A stretch of DNA of 14,889 bases from Scatosoma sp045652965 (GTDB lineage Bacteria > Bacillota > Clostridia > Christensenellales > Borkfalkiaceae), in the NCBI GenBank assembly GCA_045652965.1, contig JAZOLI010000042.1, positions 1 through 14,889 on the forward strand. Reading direction: 5' to 3'. Below, piece by piece: positions 1 through 5,212 of the stretch; position 1 is the stretch's first letter, and each line of letters begins with the position of its first letter. A model generated the notes under the pieces. It saw only the letters and a program-made list of their open reading frames with translations, was not told the DNA's origin and did not search any database. The position numbers and the translations under genes are program-made.

Positions 1-33
1 AGGTAAATTGCGAGCATAAAATAAAAAATTTAC

Positions 34-62
34 TTGCAAAGACGTTTTTTTTGTGTTATAAT
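34..62 (+). promoter_or_regulatory. Sigma-70 type promoter of the fprA operon
   Basis: A -35 box TTGCAA (34-39) and a perfect -10 box TATAAT (57-62) are separated by 17 bp, the ideal spacing for a housekeeping sigma factor. Transcription would start near 69-70, leaving a leader of about 55 nt. An AAGGGG ribosome binding site at 112-117 sits about 8 nt before the fprA start. No operator-like palindrome was recognised in the leader. Confidence 0.75.
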
Positions 63-125
63 AAAAAAACAAACGGATTAAAAAGCATTTATTTTGAACA
101 CAATGATAGATAAGGGGCAAAAGGA

Positions 126-1283
126 ATGGAGATAACGAAAAGCGTTCGCTACGTTGGGGTAAACGATCATAAAATTGATTTGTTTGAAGGTATGTATGCC
201 GTGGAGAACGGCATGGCGTATAATTCCTACGTAATTTTAGATGAAAAGGTGGCAATTTTAGACACCGTAGACGGCGCGTTCAAAGACGAGTGGCTTGAAA
301 ACGTGAAACGCGTGCTTGGCGATAAAAACCCCGATTATTTAATCGTGCAACACATGGAGCCCGATCATTCGGCAAACGTTCTCGCGCTTGTGGAAGCCTA
401 TCCGAGCATAAAAATCCTTTCCACGTCCAAATCCTTTTTGAAGATGAAAAACTATTTCGGTGAAGATTTTTCAGAAAGGCAGGTGGTTGTGGGGGATGGC
501 GACGTGCTTGATCTTGGCAAGCACAAGCTCACGTTCATCGCCGCACCCATGGTGCATTGGCCGGAAGTGATGGTGACCTACGAGCAAACGGAAAAGTTGC
601 TTTTTTCGGCGGACGCGTTCGGTAAATTCGGCGCGCTTGATCGGGAAGAAGATTGGGCTTGTGAAGCTCGGCGCTATTATTTCGGCATCGTCGGCAAATA
701 CGGCGTTCAAGTGCAAAATTTGCTCAAAAAGCTTTCGGCATGCGAGATCAAAACCATTTGTCCCCTGCACGGGCCTGTGCTTAATCAAAACTTAGGTTAT
801 TATCTAAATTTATATAACGTTTGGTCAAGCTACCTGGCGGAAACGGATGGCGTGATGATCGCCTACACGTCCGTATACGGCAACACCAAACAGGCAGCGG
901 AGCTTTTGGAACAGGAGCTTAAAGAGAAAGGCTGTGAAAAGGTGGTGGTCACCGATTTGGCAAGGTGCGATCGCTTTGAAGCGGTGGAAGACGCGTTCCG
1001 ATATAATAGGTTAGTGCTTGCCACGACGACGTATAACGGCGAAATTTTTCCGTTCATGCGCGATTTCATTCAAGATATCGTAGAGCGCAATTATCAAAAC
1101 CGCACGGTAGGGTTTATCGAAAACGGAAGCTGGGCGCCCATGGCAACGAAAGTGATGAAAGGAATGCTTGAAAAATGTAAAAACCTGCAATATACGCAAT
1201 CGAGCGTGAAAATTTTGTCGGCGCTTTCAAGTGAGAGCAAAGCGCAAATTAAGGCACTCGCCAAAGAACTTTGTCAAATGTAA
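126..1283 (+). CDS. fprA: Flavodiiron protein (A-type flavoprotein, FprA family)
   Basis: Cytoplasmic flavodiiron enzyme that reduces O2 to water and/or NO to N2O with electrons delivered by rubredoxin. At 385 aa it has the usual length of the simplest, two-domain class. The N-terminal metallo-beta-lactamase-like domain (about 1-240) shows the diiron ligands: H76, E78, D80 and H81 in HMEPDH, H144 in PMVHWPE, D163 in SADAFG and H215 in PLHGP. The C-terminal flavodoxin domain (about 243-385) has the FMN phosphate loop TSVYGNT (248-254) and the TTYNGEIFP segment. The first ATG is preceded by AAGGGG at good spacing and the family N-terminus aligns from there. It is first in an operon with rubredoxin 14 bp downstream, the expected redox partner. 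Whether O2 or NO is the preferred substrate cannot be told from sequence. Confidence 0.95.
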   Translation: MEITKSVRYVGVNDHKIDLFEGMYAVENGMAYNSYVILDEKVAILDTVDGAFKDEWLENVKRVLGDKNPDYLIVQHMEPDHSANVLALVEAYPSIKILSTSKSFLKMKNYFGEDFSERQVVVGDGDVLDLGKHKLTFIAAPMVHWPEVMVTYEQTEKLLFSADAFGKFGALDREEDWACEARRYYFGIVGKYGVQVQNLLKKLSACEIKTICPLHGPVLNQNLGYYLNLYNVWSSYLAETDGVMIAYTSVYGNTKQAAELLEQELKEKGCEKVVVTDLARCDRFEAVEDAFRYNRLVLATTTYNGEIFPFMRDFIQDIVERNYQNRTVGFIENGSWAPMATKVMKGMLEKCKNLQYTQSSVKILSALSSESKAQIKALAKELCQM

Positions 1284-1297
1284 AAAGGAGAGAATAT

Positions 1298-1459
1298 ATG
1301 AGCAAATACGTGTGTCAAGTATGCGGCTGGGTATACGACGAAGAACAGGGCTTGCCCGATAAAGGGATCGTGGCAGGCACGAAATTTTCCGATCTTCCCG
1401 ATGGGTTCGAGTGCGAGCTTTGCGGGGTTGGAAAAGACCAATTCACTAAGGAAGAATAA
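1298..1459 (+). CDS. Rubredoxin
   Basis: Small iron protein of 53 aa that carries one electron on an Fe(Cys)4 centre. Both metal-binding knuckles are visible: CQVCG at residues 6-10 and CELCG at 39-43. The conserved GWVYDEEQG and DLPDGFECELCG segments are also present, and the length is typical. The ATG at 1298 is chosen because AAAGGAGAG lies 5-14 nt upstream and the protein then begins MSKYVC, as rubredoxins do. A reading that starts at TTG 1271 would overlap fprA and add an unrelated N-terminus. It lies 14 bp behind fprA, so it very likely donates electrons to the flavodiiron protein. Its own reductase is not in the window. Confidence 0.95.
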   Translation: MSKYVCQVCGWVYDEEQGLPDKGIVAGTKFSDLPDGFECELCGVGKDQFTKEE

Positions 1460-1460
1460 A

Positions 1461-1472
1461 CGGCTTTTGCCG
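1461..1472 (+). other. Small hairpin between rubredoxin and the BFD-like gene
   Basis: CGGC-TTTT-GCCG immediately follows the rubredoxin stop codon. The stem is only 4 bp and is followed by AGAAATAAAA rather than a T-run, so it is not a terminator. It might mark an mRNA processing or stability point between the two cistrons, but it may equally be chance. Confidence 0.2.
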
Positions 1473-1501
1473 AGAAATAAAATAAACCAAGGAGAAAAAC
1501 T

Positions 1502-1696
1502 ATGGAAAACTATATCATTTGCAACTGTAAGCAAGTTAGCTACAAGGACATCGAAAGCGCGCTTGAAAACCACAACAAAATGGAAGACGTTTTAGAAGTT
1601 TTTAACGACGTGCAACGTATCACCCATTGTTCAACCGGTTGCGGCGGATGCCACGATAAAGTGCTCAACGTAATTTCCGAAATCATGATGGGCTAA
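1502..1696 (+). CDS. BFD-like [2Fe-2S]-binding protein
   Basis: A 64-residue protein that consists of little more than a BFD-like (bacterioferritin-associated ferredoxin) [2Fe-2S] domain. The cysteines follow the family layout: C7-x-C9 near the start (IICNCKQVSYKDIESAL) and C43, C47, C50 in HCSTGCGGCHDKV. Four are expected to bind the cluster (C7, C9, C47, C50 by position), so C43 is one more than needed. The start has AAGGAG at 1489-1494, 7 nt upstream. It is the last gene of the fprA-rubredoxin operon, 42 bp after rubredoxin and just before a strong terminator. That context suggests an electron-transfer or iron-handling role in oxygen/NO defence. The exact partner is unknown; homologous domains occur alone or fused to larger oxidoreductases. 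Confidence 0.85.
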   Translation: MENYIICNCKQVSYKDIESALENHNKMEDVLEVFNDVQRITHCSTGCGGCHDKVLNVISEIMMG

Positions 1697-1712
1697 GCTA
1701 TGCAAAAGCTGG

Positions 1713-1746
1713 GGCGCGCTCCGTTTGGAGCGCGCCTATCTTTTTT
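1713..1746 (+). terminator. Intrinsic terminator of the fprA operon
   Basis: A perfect 10-bp stem, GGCGCGCTCC (1713-1722) with GGAGCGCGCC (1727-1736), closes a GTTT loop and is followed by TATCTTTTTT. It starts 17 bp after the BFD-like gene stop. Read from the other strand the tail contains only a short TTTT, so it could weakly serve the convergent sak gene as well. Confidence 0.92.
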
Positions 1747-1750
1747 AAAT

Positions 1751-1835
1751 TGTCATACCGACCGAGCGCAAGCGAGTGGAGCGTATCCTACCCTACAATG
1801 TCATACCGACCGAGCGTTAGCGAGTGGAGTGTATC
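1751..1835. repeat. Two tandem copies of a 37-bp intergenic repeat
   Basis: Copy 1 is 1751-1787 and copy 2 is 1799-1835, with an 11-bp spacer (period 48 bp). Both begin TGTCATACCGACCGAGCG and share AGCGAGTGGAG; they match at 34 of 37 positions. The differences are CA versus TT at the centre and one C versus T near the 3' end. Each unit has weak dyad symmetry, with ATAC near one end and GTAT near the other. The layout resembles dispersed extragenic repeats of the form GTCAT..CGACCGAGCG..AGCGAGTGGAG that I recall from many bacterial genomes. That resemblance is recollection, not a search. The repeat lies between the fprA operon terminator and the 3' end of the convergent sak gene. Confidence 0.8.
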
Positions 1836-1841
1836 TCATTT

Positions 1842-2411
1842 TCACGCCTGTGCTTGCTTGCGTTTCTTTTTTTCTTTTTCCAAAACACCGCGCACGGCTT
1901 CACATTCTTCCGCTCCCCATTCGTGAAAGGGGAGCTTTAATTGCTTTTCGCACCATTTTATCGTTTTATCCACGTCGCTAACGCCCCACACGTCGCGAAG
2001 CTCCTTTTCCGTAACGGGCTCAAAATCCTTAGGACATTCAGGCAAATCTTCGCCTGCATAGATATAAAGCCCCAAGCCAAACATAGCAAGGTTTTTCGTT
2101 AAACAGCGCATAATCGCTTTGTTGATTTCCGTCATTCTCGGCTGTAAAATGGTGTTGTTGCGCATATCCATAACAGGCAGCCACATTTCATAAGTTTGTT
2201 CTCCTGCCGTCACCTGCGTTTGCACCATATATCCCATCTTTTCATTGCCTGTGCAAAAATTGCCGTCGAATTCGTTCACGCGATAGGTAGCGTCAGGATA
2301 CACCTTTTTAAACTCCGCCCACGCATACGCCCAACTTAAATAAGTTAAGCTGCCTTTCTTTTCCGTTTTATCGTTCACGTTAATCGCATACACTTCTTCA
2401 AATTTTCCCAT
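1842..2411 (-). CDS. Sak/DUF1071-family single-strand DNA annealing protein
   Basis: A 189-aa protein with the hallmark segments of the Sak (DUF1071) family, the Rad52-like annealing proteins of phages. GSLTYLSWAYAWAEFKK and YPDATYRV lie near residues 20-45, EMWLPVMDMRN in the middle, and NKAIMRCLTKNLAMFGLGL followed by YIYAGEDLPE after it. These proteins bind single-stranded DNA, anneal complementary strands and support recombination. The tail (about 140-189) is lysine- and glutamate-rich and not recognised. ATG 2411 is preferred because the conserved core starts just after it and AGGA lies close upstream. An extension to GTG 2450 has no binding site. No exonuclease, SSB, integrase or other phage gene is nearby, so it is an orphan: a prophage remnant or a domesticated gene. 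Annealing activity here is inferred from family only. Confidence 0.85.
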   Translation of the reverse strand: MGKFEEVYAINVNDKTEKKGSLTYLSWAYAWAEFKKVYPDATYRVNEFDGNFCTGNEKMGYMVQTQVTAGEQTYEMWLPVMDMRNNTILQPRMTEINKAIMRCLTKNLAMFGLGLYIYAGEDLPECPKDFEPVTEKELRDVWGVSDVDKTIKWCEKQLKLPFHEWGAEECEAVRGVLEKEKKKRKQAQA

Positions 2412-2435
2412 AATCCTAATATGCGCAACTATGCA

Positions 2436-2464
2436 ATTATATATACGCACACAAAGGAAGAAAA
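2436..2464 (-). promoter_or_regulatory. Possible promoter of the sak gene
   Basis: Reading the - strand, a perfect -10 box TATAAT (2441-2436) lies 17 bp downstream of a poor -35 match TTTTCT (2464-2459). It would give a short leader before ATG 2411. The 70-bp intergenic space is shared with the divergent amidase gene, for which no convincing promoter was found. Only the -10 box is strong. Confidence 0.35.
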
Positions 2465-2481
2465 ACGCATAAAATAAGGGT

Positions 2482-2988
2482 ATGAGAAAGGTTGAATATG
2501 ATCGAGTGGCGGCGGTGGACTACGCGCGCAAATGGGCGTTTTTTCGCAACCCTGGCTATTACAATTTTGATTCTTTAGGTGGCGATTGCACCAATTTTGC
2601 TTCGCAATGCCTGTTTGCAGGGATTGGCGTGATGAACGAAACGCCCGATTTGGGGTGGTTTTATCAAAGTCTTTCTAATCGCTCGGCGGCGTGGACGGGC
2701 GTGGAATATTTTTACAATTTTTTGGTTAAAAACGCGCAGGAAAACGGGGTTGGAAACGGCGCAGGTCCGTTTGCGGTGGAAGTGGGGATAGGCGAGCTTG
2801 AAATTGGTGATTTCGTGCAGCTTGGCAGGGCAACGGGCGATTTTTATCACACGCCCGTGGTGGTGGGCTTTTCAGGGAGAACGCCGCTTCTTGCCGCACA
2901 CACCTACGATGCGTTCAATCGCCCCTTAACAACCTATTCATATGAAAAAATACGTTGCCTGCATATTCTCGGTGGACGAAAAGCATAA
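2482..2988 (+). CDS. Stand-alone Amidase_6 domain protein (papain-like fold)
   Basis: A 168-aa protein made entirely of an Amidase_6 (putative amidase) domain. Visible signatures are YDRVAAVDYARKWAF at 6-20, GGDCTNFASQCL at 33-44 with the likely nucleophile C36, and FYHTPVVVGF at 121-130 with a likely catalytic H123. H140 in AAHTYD is a second conserved-looking histidine. Members are thought to cleave amide or peptide bonds, often in cell walls. There is no signal peptide or membrane segment, so it appears cytoplasmic or is released in some other way, for example by phage-type lysis. ATG 2482 fits the family N-terminus, but the only purine-rich stretch (AAGGG) ends just 1 nt before it, so initiation is unusual. 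It is divergent from sak across 70 bp, and the substrate is unknown. Confidence 0.75.
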   Translation: MRKVEYDRVAAVDYARKWAFFRNPGYYNFDSLGGDCTNFASQCLFAGIGVMNETPDLGWFYQSLSNRSAAWTGVEYFYNFLVKNAQENGVGNGAGPFAVEVGIGELEIGDFVQLGRATGDFYHTPVVVGFSGRTPLLAAHTYDAFNRPLTTYSYEKIRCLHILGGRKA

Positions 2989-3028
2989 AATTTTTTTGCG
3001 GAAAGGTGAAAAAAGTCTTGTCAAGGGG

Positions 3029-3057
3029 TTGCTTTTTTCTTTCTGATTTGTTATAAT
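3029..3057 (+). promoter_or_regulatory. Promoter of the purE leader and pur operon
   Basis: TTGCTT (3029-3034) and a perfect TATAAT (3052-3057) are 17 bp apart. Transcription would begin near 3063-3065, leaving a leader of about 200 nt before purE. The odd palindrome CTTGTCAAG (3017-3025) lies just upstream of the -35 box and could be a protein site, but it matches no operator I know; the Bacillus PurR box was not seen. Confidence 0.75.
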
Positions 3058-3090
3058 GATATAGGGAGAAAAGCGAGAAAGGGAAGCTTT

Positions 3091-3189
3091 ATGAAACAGT
3101 TGTTGCAAAAGAGAAAATTAAAGCACGGAGCGGATACGTTTCACGGGCGCTCTTTTAAGCGGGCAATTTGCGCCCTTTTTCAGGAATAG
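3091..3189 (+). CDS. Possible leader peptide (32 aa) upstream of purE
   Basis: A short frame begins at ATG 3091 with a good ribosome binding site (AAAGGG at 3078-3083, 7 nt away) and sits about 27 nt after the predicted transcription start. It ends at TAG 3187. The peptide starts MKQLLQKRKLKHG, is strongly basic (about ten K, R and H residues), and has no membrane segment or run of a single regulatory codon. It reads straight through the terminator stem at 3145-3175, so a translating ribosome would block that hairpin. This might be a leader ORF that couples translation to attenuation, or it may be chance. No homologue is recognised. Confidence 0.3.
   Translation: MKQLLQKRKLKHGADTFHGRSFKRAICALFQE
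3145..3180 (+). terminator. Terminator hairpin inside the purE leader
   Basis: GGGCGC (3145-3150) pairs perfectly with GCGCCC (3170-3175) over a 19-nt loop and is followed by TTTTT (3176-3180). It lies about 110 nt after the predicted pur transcription start and before purE, so it would end transcription prematurely. The large loop makes it weaker than the other terminators here. Its 5' arm overlaps the competing GAGCG/CGCTC hairpin. Confidence 0.6.
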
Positions 3190-3205
3190 AGCAAGCAAAA
3201 TAGGT

Positions 3206-3240
3206 GGTGCAATCCGTCAGGGTTGCGCTTCTTCTTTTTT
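3206..3240 (+). terminator. Second terminator-like hairpin before purE
   Basis: GCAATCC (3209-3215) pairs with GGGTTGC (3220-3226), including one wobble, around a GTCA loop. The stem can be extended by GU pairs, and the tail TTCTTCTTTTTT (3229-3240) follows. The purE ribosome binding site starts 16 nt later. It could be a second attenuation point or only a leader stem. The interrupted T-run lowers confidence. Confidence 0.45.
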
Positions 3241-3267
3241 CAAAATCATATAAGCAGGAGTAGAGTT

Positions 3268-3756
3268 ATGAGTAAAGTTGGCATTTTAATGGGTAGCAAA
3301 TCGGATTTCGACGTGGTAAAACCGGCGGTAAACGTGCTTAAAAAATTTGGTGTAGAAACGGAAGTTCGCGTCATTTCCGCGCACAGAACGCCCGATGAAG
3401 CGCACGAATATGCTTCCACGGCAAGAGAACGTGGCATCGAAGTTTTGATCTGCGCAGCAGGCAAAGCGGCACACCTTGGCGGCGTGATTGCGGCGCTCAC
3501 CACGCTCCCCGTGATCGGCTTGCCTGTAAAAACCGACATGATGGGCGGTTTGGACAGTTTGCTTTCCATCGTGCAAATGCCGTCGGGTATTCCCGTAGCA
3601 ACGGTGGGGGTAAACGGCGGCGAAAACGCCGGGCTTTTAGCGCTTCAAATTTTGGGCATCAAATATCCCGATATCGAAAAGCAACTTGCGGCGTATAAAG
3701 TGGCGATGCAAGAAAAAATTAACGCCGACGACAAGGCGCTTCAAGAATTGATTTAA
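3268..3756 (+). CDS. purE: N5-carboxyaminoimidazole ribonucleotide mutase / AIR carboxylase catalytic subunit
   Basis: A 162-aa enzyme that forms CAIR, the carboxylated imidazole intermediate of purine synthesis. Family motifs seen are the phosphate loop ILMGSKSDFD near the N-terminus, RVISAHRTPDEAH, CAAGKAAHLGGVIAALT, and LDSLLSIVQMPSGIPVATV. The length is typical of bacterial PurE. ATG 3268 has AGGAG at 3256-3260, and reading further upstream would add an unrelated stretch from the leader. Class I PurE works on N5-CAIR made by PurK, while class II carboxylates AIR directly. The overall look is class I-like, but no purK is in the window, so the class is not settled. It is the first gene of the pur operon, with purF 22 bp downstream. 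Confidence 0.95.
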   Translation: MSKVGILMGSKSDFDVVKPAVNVLKKFGVETEVRVISAHRTPDEAHEYASTARERGIEVLICAAGKAAHLGGVIAALTTLPVIGLPVKTDMMGGLDSLLSIVQMPSGIPVATVGVNGGENAGLLALQILGIKYPDIEKQLAAYKVAMQEKINADDKALQELI

Positions 3757-3778
3757 AGAATTTTTAAAGGTTAGATAT

Positions 3779-5191
3779 ATGGCAGTATTTGGTATTTTTG
3801 GCACACAAACGGCAAACGTTGCTTCGAGCACCTATTATGGGTTATACGCGCTTCAACACCGCGGACAAGCAAGCAGCGGTATCGTAGTCAACGACGACGG
3901 CGTGTTTCATTCGTATAAGGATTCAGGGATTGTAAACGAAGTGTTTACCCCGCGCGTGCTCGATTCGTTAGGGCTTGGGCAAATGGCGCTTGGCAACGTA
4001 CGCTACGGCACGTCGGCAACGAAAGAAAGAATCAACGCCGAGCCCATGCTCGTCAATCACGTCAAGGGCAAGCTTGCAATTTCGCACGATGGCGCACTTG
4101 TAAACTACGCCGAGCTTCGCAGAGAATTAGAGCTTTCGGGCGCAATCTTCCACACGGCGAACGACGTAGAAGTGATCGCGTATATGATCACGAAAGAACG
4201 GCTCACAGCTCCGTCTATTGAAGATGCGATAGCAAGAGCGCTTGCAAAGCTCAAAGGCGGCTATTCGATGCTCGTGATGTCGCCGCAAAAACTCATTGCA
4301 GCGCGCGATGAAAACGGCGTACACCCCCTTTGCTACGGTCAAAGAGACAACGGCGAATACGTGGTCGCAAGCGAAACGTGTGCGCTTGCAACGGTTGGCG
4401 CAAACTTCATTCGCGAAGTCGATCCAGGCGAAGTGGTCGTGTTTTCCAAGGACGGCGTGAGAAGCATGCGCGATAATTGCGATAAAAAACCCGAACGTCT
4501 TTGCGTGTTTGAATATTTATACACGGCTCGTCCCGATTCCGTAATCAGCGGCTGTTCGGTGCATCTTGCAAGAAAGCGCGCAGGCGCGTTTTTGGCAAAG
4601 GCGCATCCCGTAGAAGCAGACGTCGTCATCGGCGCACCCGATTCGGGTATCGATGCCGCAATCGGCTATGCGGAAGAAGCAAAAATCCCTTATGGGTTAG
4701 GACTTATCAAAAACAAATATATCGGTAGAACGTTCATCGACCCCGGTCAAAACGTTCGGGAAGATAAAGTGAAAATCAAGCTCAATCCCGTTGCGGAAAC
4801 TGTGAAAGGCAAACGCGTAGTGCTCGTCGACGATTCGATTGTTCGCGGCACGACGATGGCAAGGGTTGTGAAATTGCTTCGCGATGCAGGCGCGAAAGAA
4901 ATCCACGTTCGCTCATCCGCTCCCGAGTTTTTAAATCCTTGCTATTACGGCACGGATATCGGCTCAAAAGCGGAGCTGATTGCAACCAAATGCACGAGTA
5001 AAGAGATGGCAAAACTTTTCGGCGCGGATTCGGTCGGTTTCTTGCCACTCAAAGACGTGTTCGAGCTTGGCGCTTCGGGAACGTGTCAAGGCTATTGCGC
5101 GGCGTGCTTTAACGGCGAATACCCCACTGACTTGCCTATCGAAACGTGTGCAAGTAAATACGAAAGCAAAATTTCAGAAAACAAAAAATAA
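3779..5191 (+). CDS. purF: Amidophosphoribosyltransferase with a degenerate glutaminase site
   Basis: First committed enzyme of purine synthesis, PRPP to phosphoribosylamine, 470 aa. The phosphoribosyltransferase half is intact: VVLVDDSIVRGTT (about 347-359) is the PRPP loop, with FEYLYTARPDS at 244-254. Cysteines C242, C388, C440 and C443 match the four [4Fe-4S] ligands of the Bacillus enzyme. The N-terminal glutaminase half is recognisable (YYGLYALQHRGQASSGI, R75, D129), but the frame begins MAVFGIFG where active enzymes have CGxFGI after processing. The Cys1 nucleophile is therefore absent. The oxyanion-hole asparagine of the usual HNG is D104 (SHDGALVNY). ATG 3779 is firm: AAAGG lies 8 nt upstream and no start or cysteine exists before an in-frame stop at 3749. 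It probably uses free ammonia, if active. Confidence 0.92.
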   Translation: MAVFGIFGTQTANVASSTYYGLYALQHRGQASSGIVVNDDGVFHSYKDSGIVNEVFTPRVLDSLGLGQMALGNVRYGTSATKERINAEPMLVNHVKGKLAISHDGALVNYAELRRELELSGAIFHTANDVEVIAYMITKERLTAPSIEDAIARALAKLKGGYSMLVMSPQKLIAARDENGVHPLCYGQRDNGEYVVASETCALATVGANFIREVDPGEVVVFSKDGVRSMRDNCDKKPERLCVFEYLYTARPDSVISGCSVHLARKRAGAFLAKAHPVEADVVIGAPDSGIDAAIGYAEEAKIPYGLGLIKNKYIGRTFIDPGQNVREDKVKIKLNPVAETVKGKRVVLVDDSIVRGTTMARVVKLLRDAGAKEIHVRSSAPEFLNPCYYGTDIGSKAELIATKCTSKEMAKLFGADSVGFLPLKDVFELGASGTCQGYCAACFNGEYPTDLPIETCASKYESKISENKK

Positions 5192-5212
5192 AACATACGG
5201 AGATAAATAATT

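Larger units (their letters stand above)
3064..3267 (+). promoter_or_regulatory. Structured leader of the pur operon, candidate attenuator
   Basis: The untranslated region between the promoter and purE is unusually long and structured. GAGCG (3128-3132) can pair with CGCTC (3148-3152) around an inner CGT-TTC-ACG hairpin (3137-3145). This uses bases 3145-3150, which are also the 5' arm of the terminator stem 3145-3150/3170-3175. The two folds are therefore mutually exclusive, the arrangement expected of an antiterminator and a terminator. A second hairpin with a T-rich tail follows at 3206-3240. The purine, ZTP and PRPP riboswitch consensus motifs as I know them are not visible. The fold competition is read directly from complementarity; regulation by purines or by leader translation is inference. 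Confidence 0.45.

Noticed and set aside
1751..1835. CRISPR array
   Set aside because: There are only two repeat units, the spacer is 11 bp, the repeats differ from each other internally, and no cas genes are present.
1700..1981. 93-aa open frame over the terminator and repeats
   Set aside because: It is composed of the terminator, the two repeat copies and antisense sak sequence, so its translation only reflects the repeats.
3195..3240. T-box leader upstream of purE, because AATAGGTGGT resembles the T-box antiterminator sequence
   Set aside because: The match ends after GGTGGT (GCAA instead of ACCG), no Stem I or specifier loop was recognised, and purE is not a usual T-box target.
3064..3260. 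Purine, ZTP or PRPP (ykkC-type) riboswitch
   Set aside because: The conserved core motifs of these classes could not be found by eye. CACGGAGCG at 3124-3132 only loosely resembles part of the ZTP core, and the companion CCGCCTGGGC and GGGTCGTGAC segments are missing.
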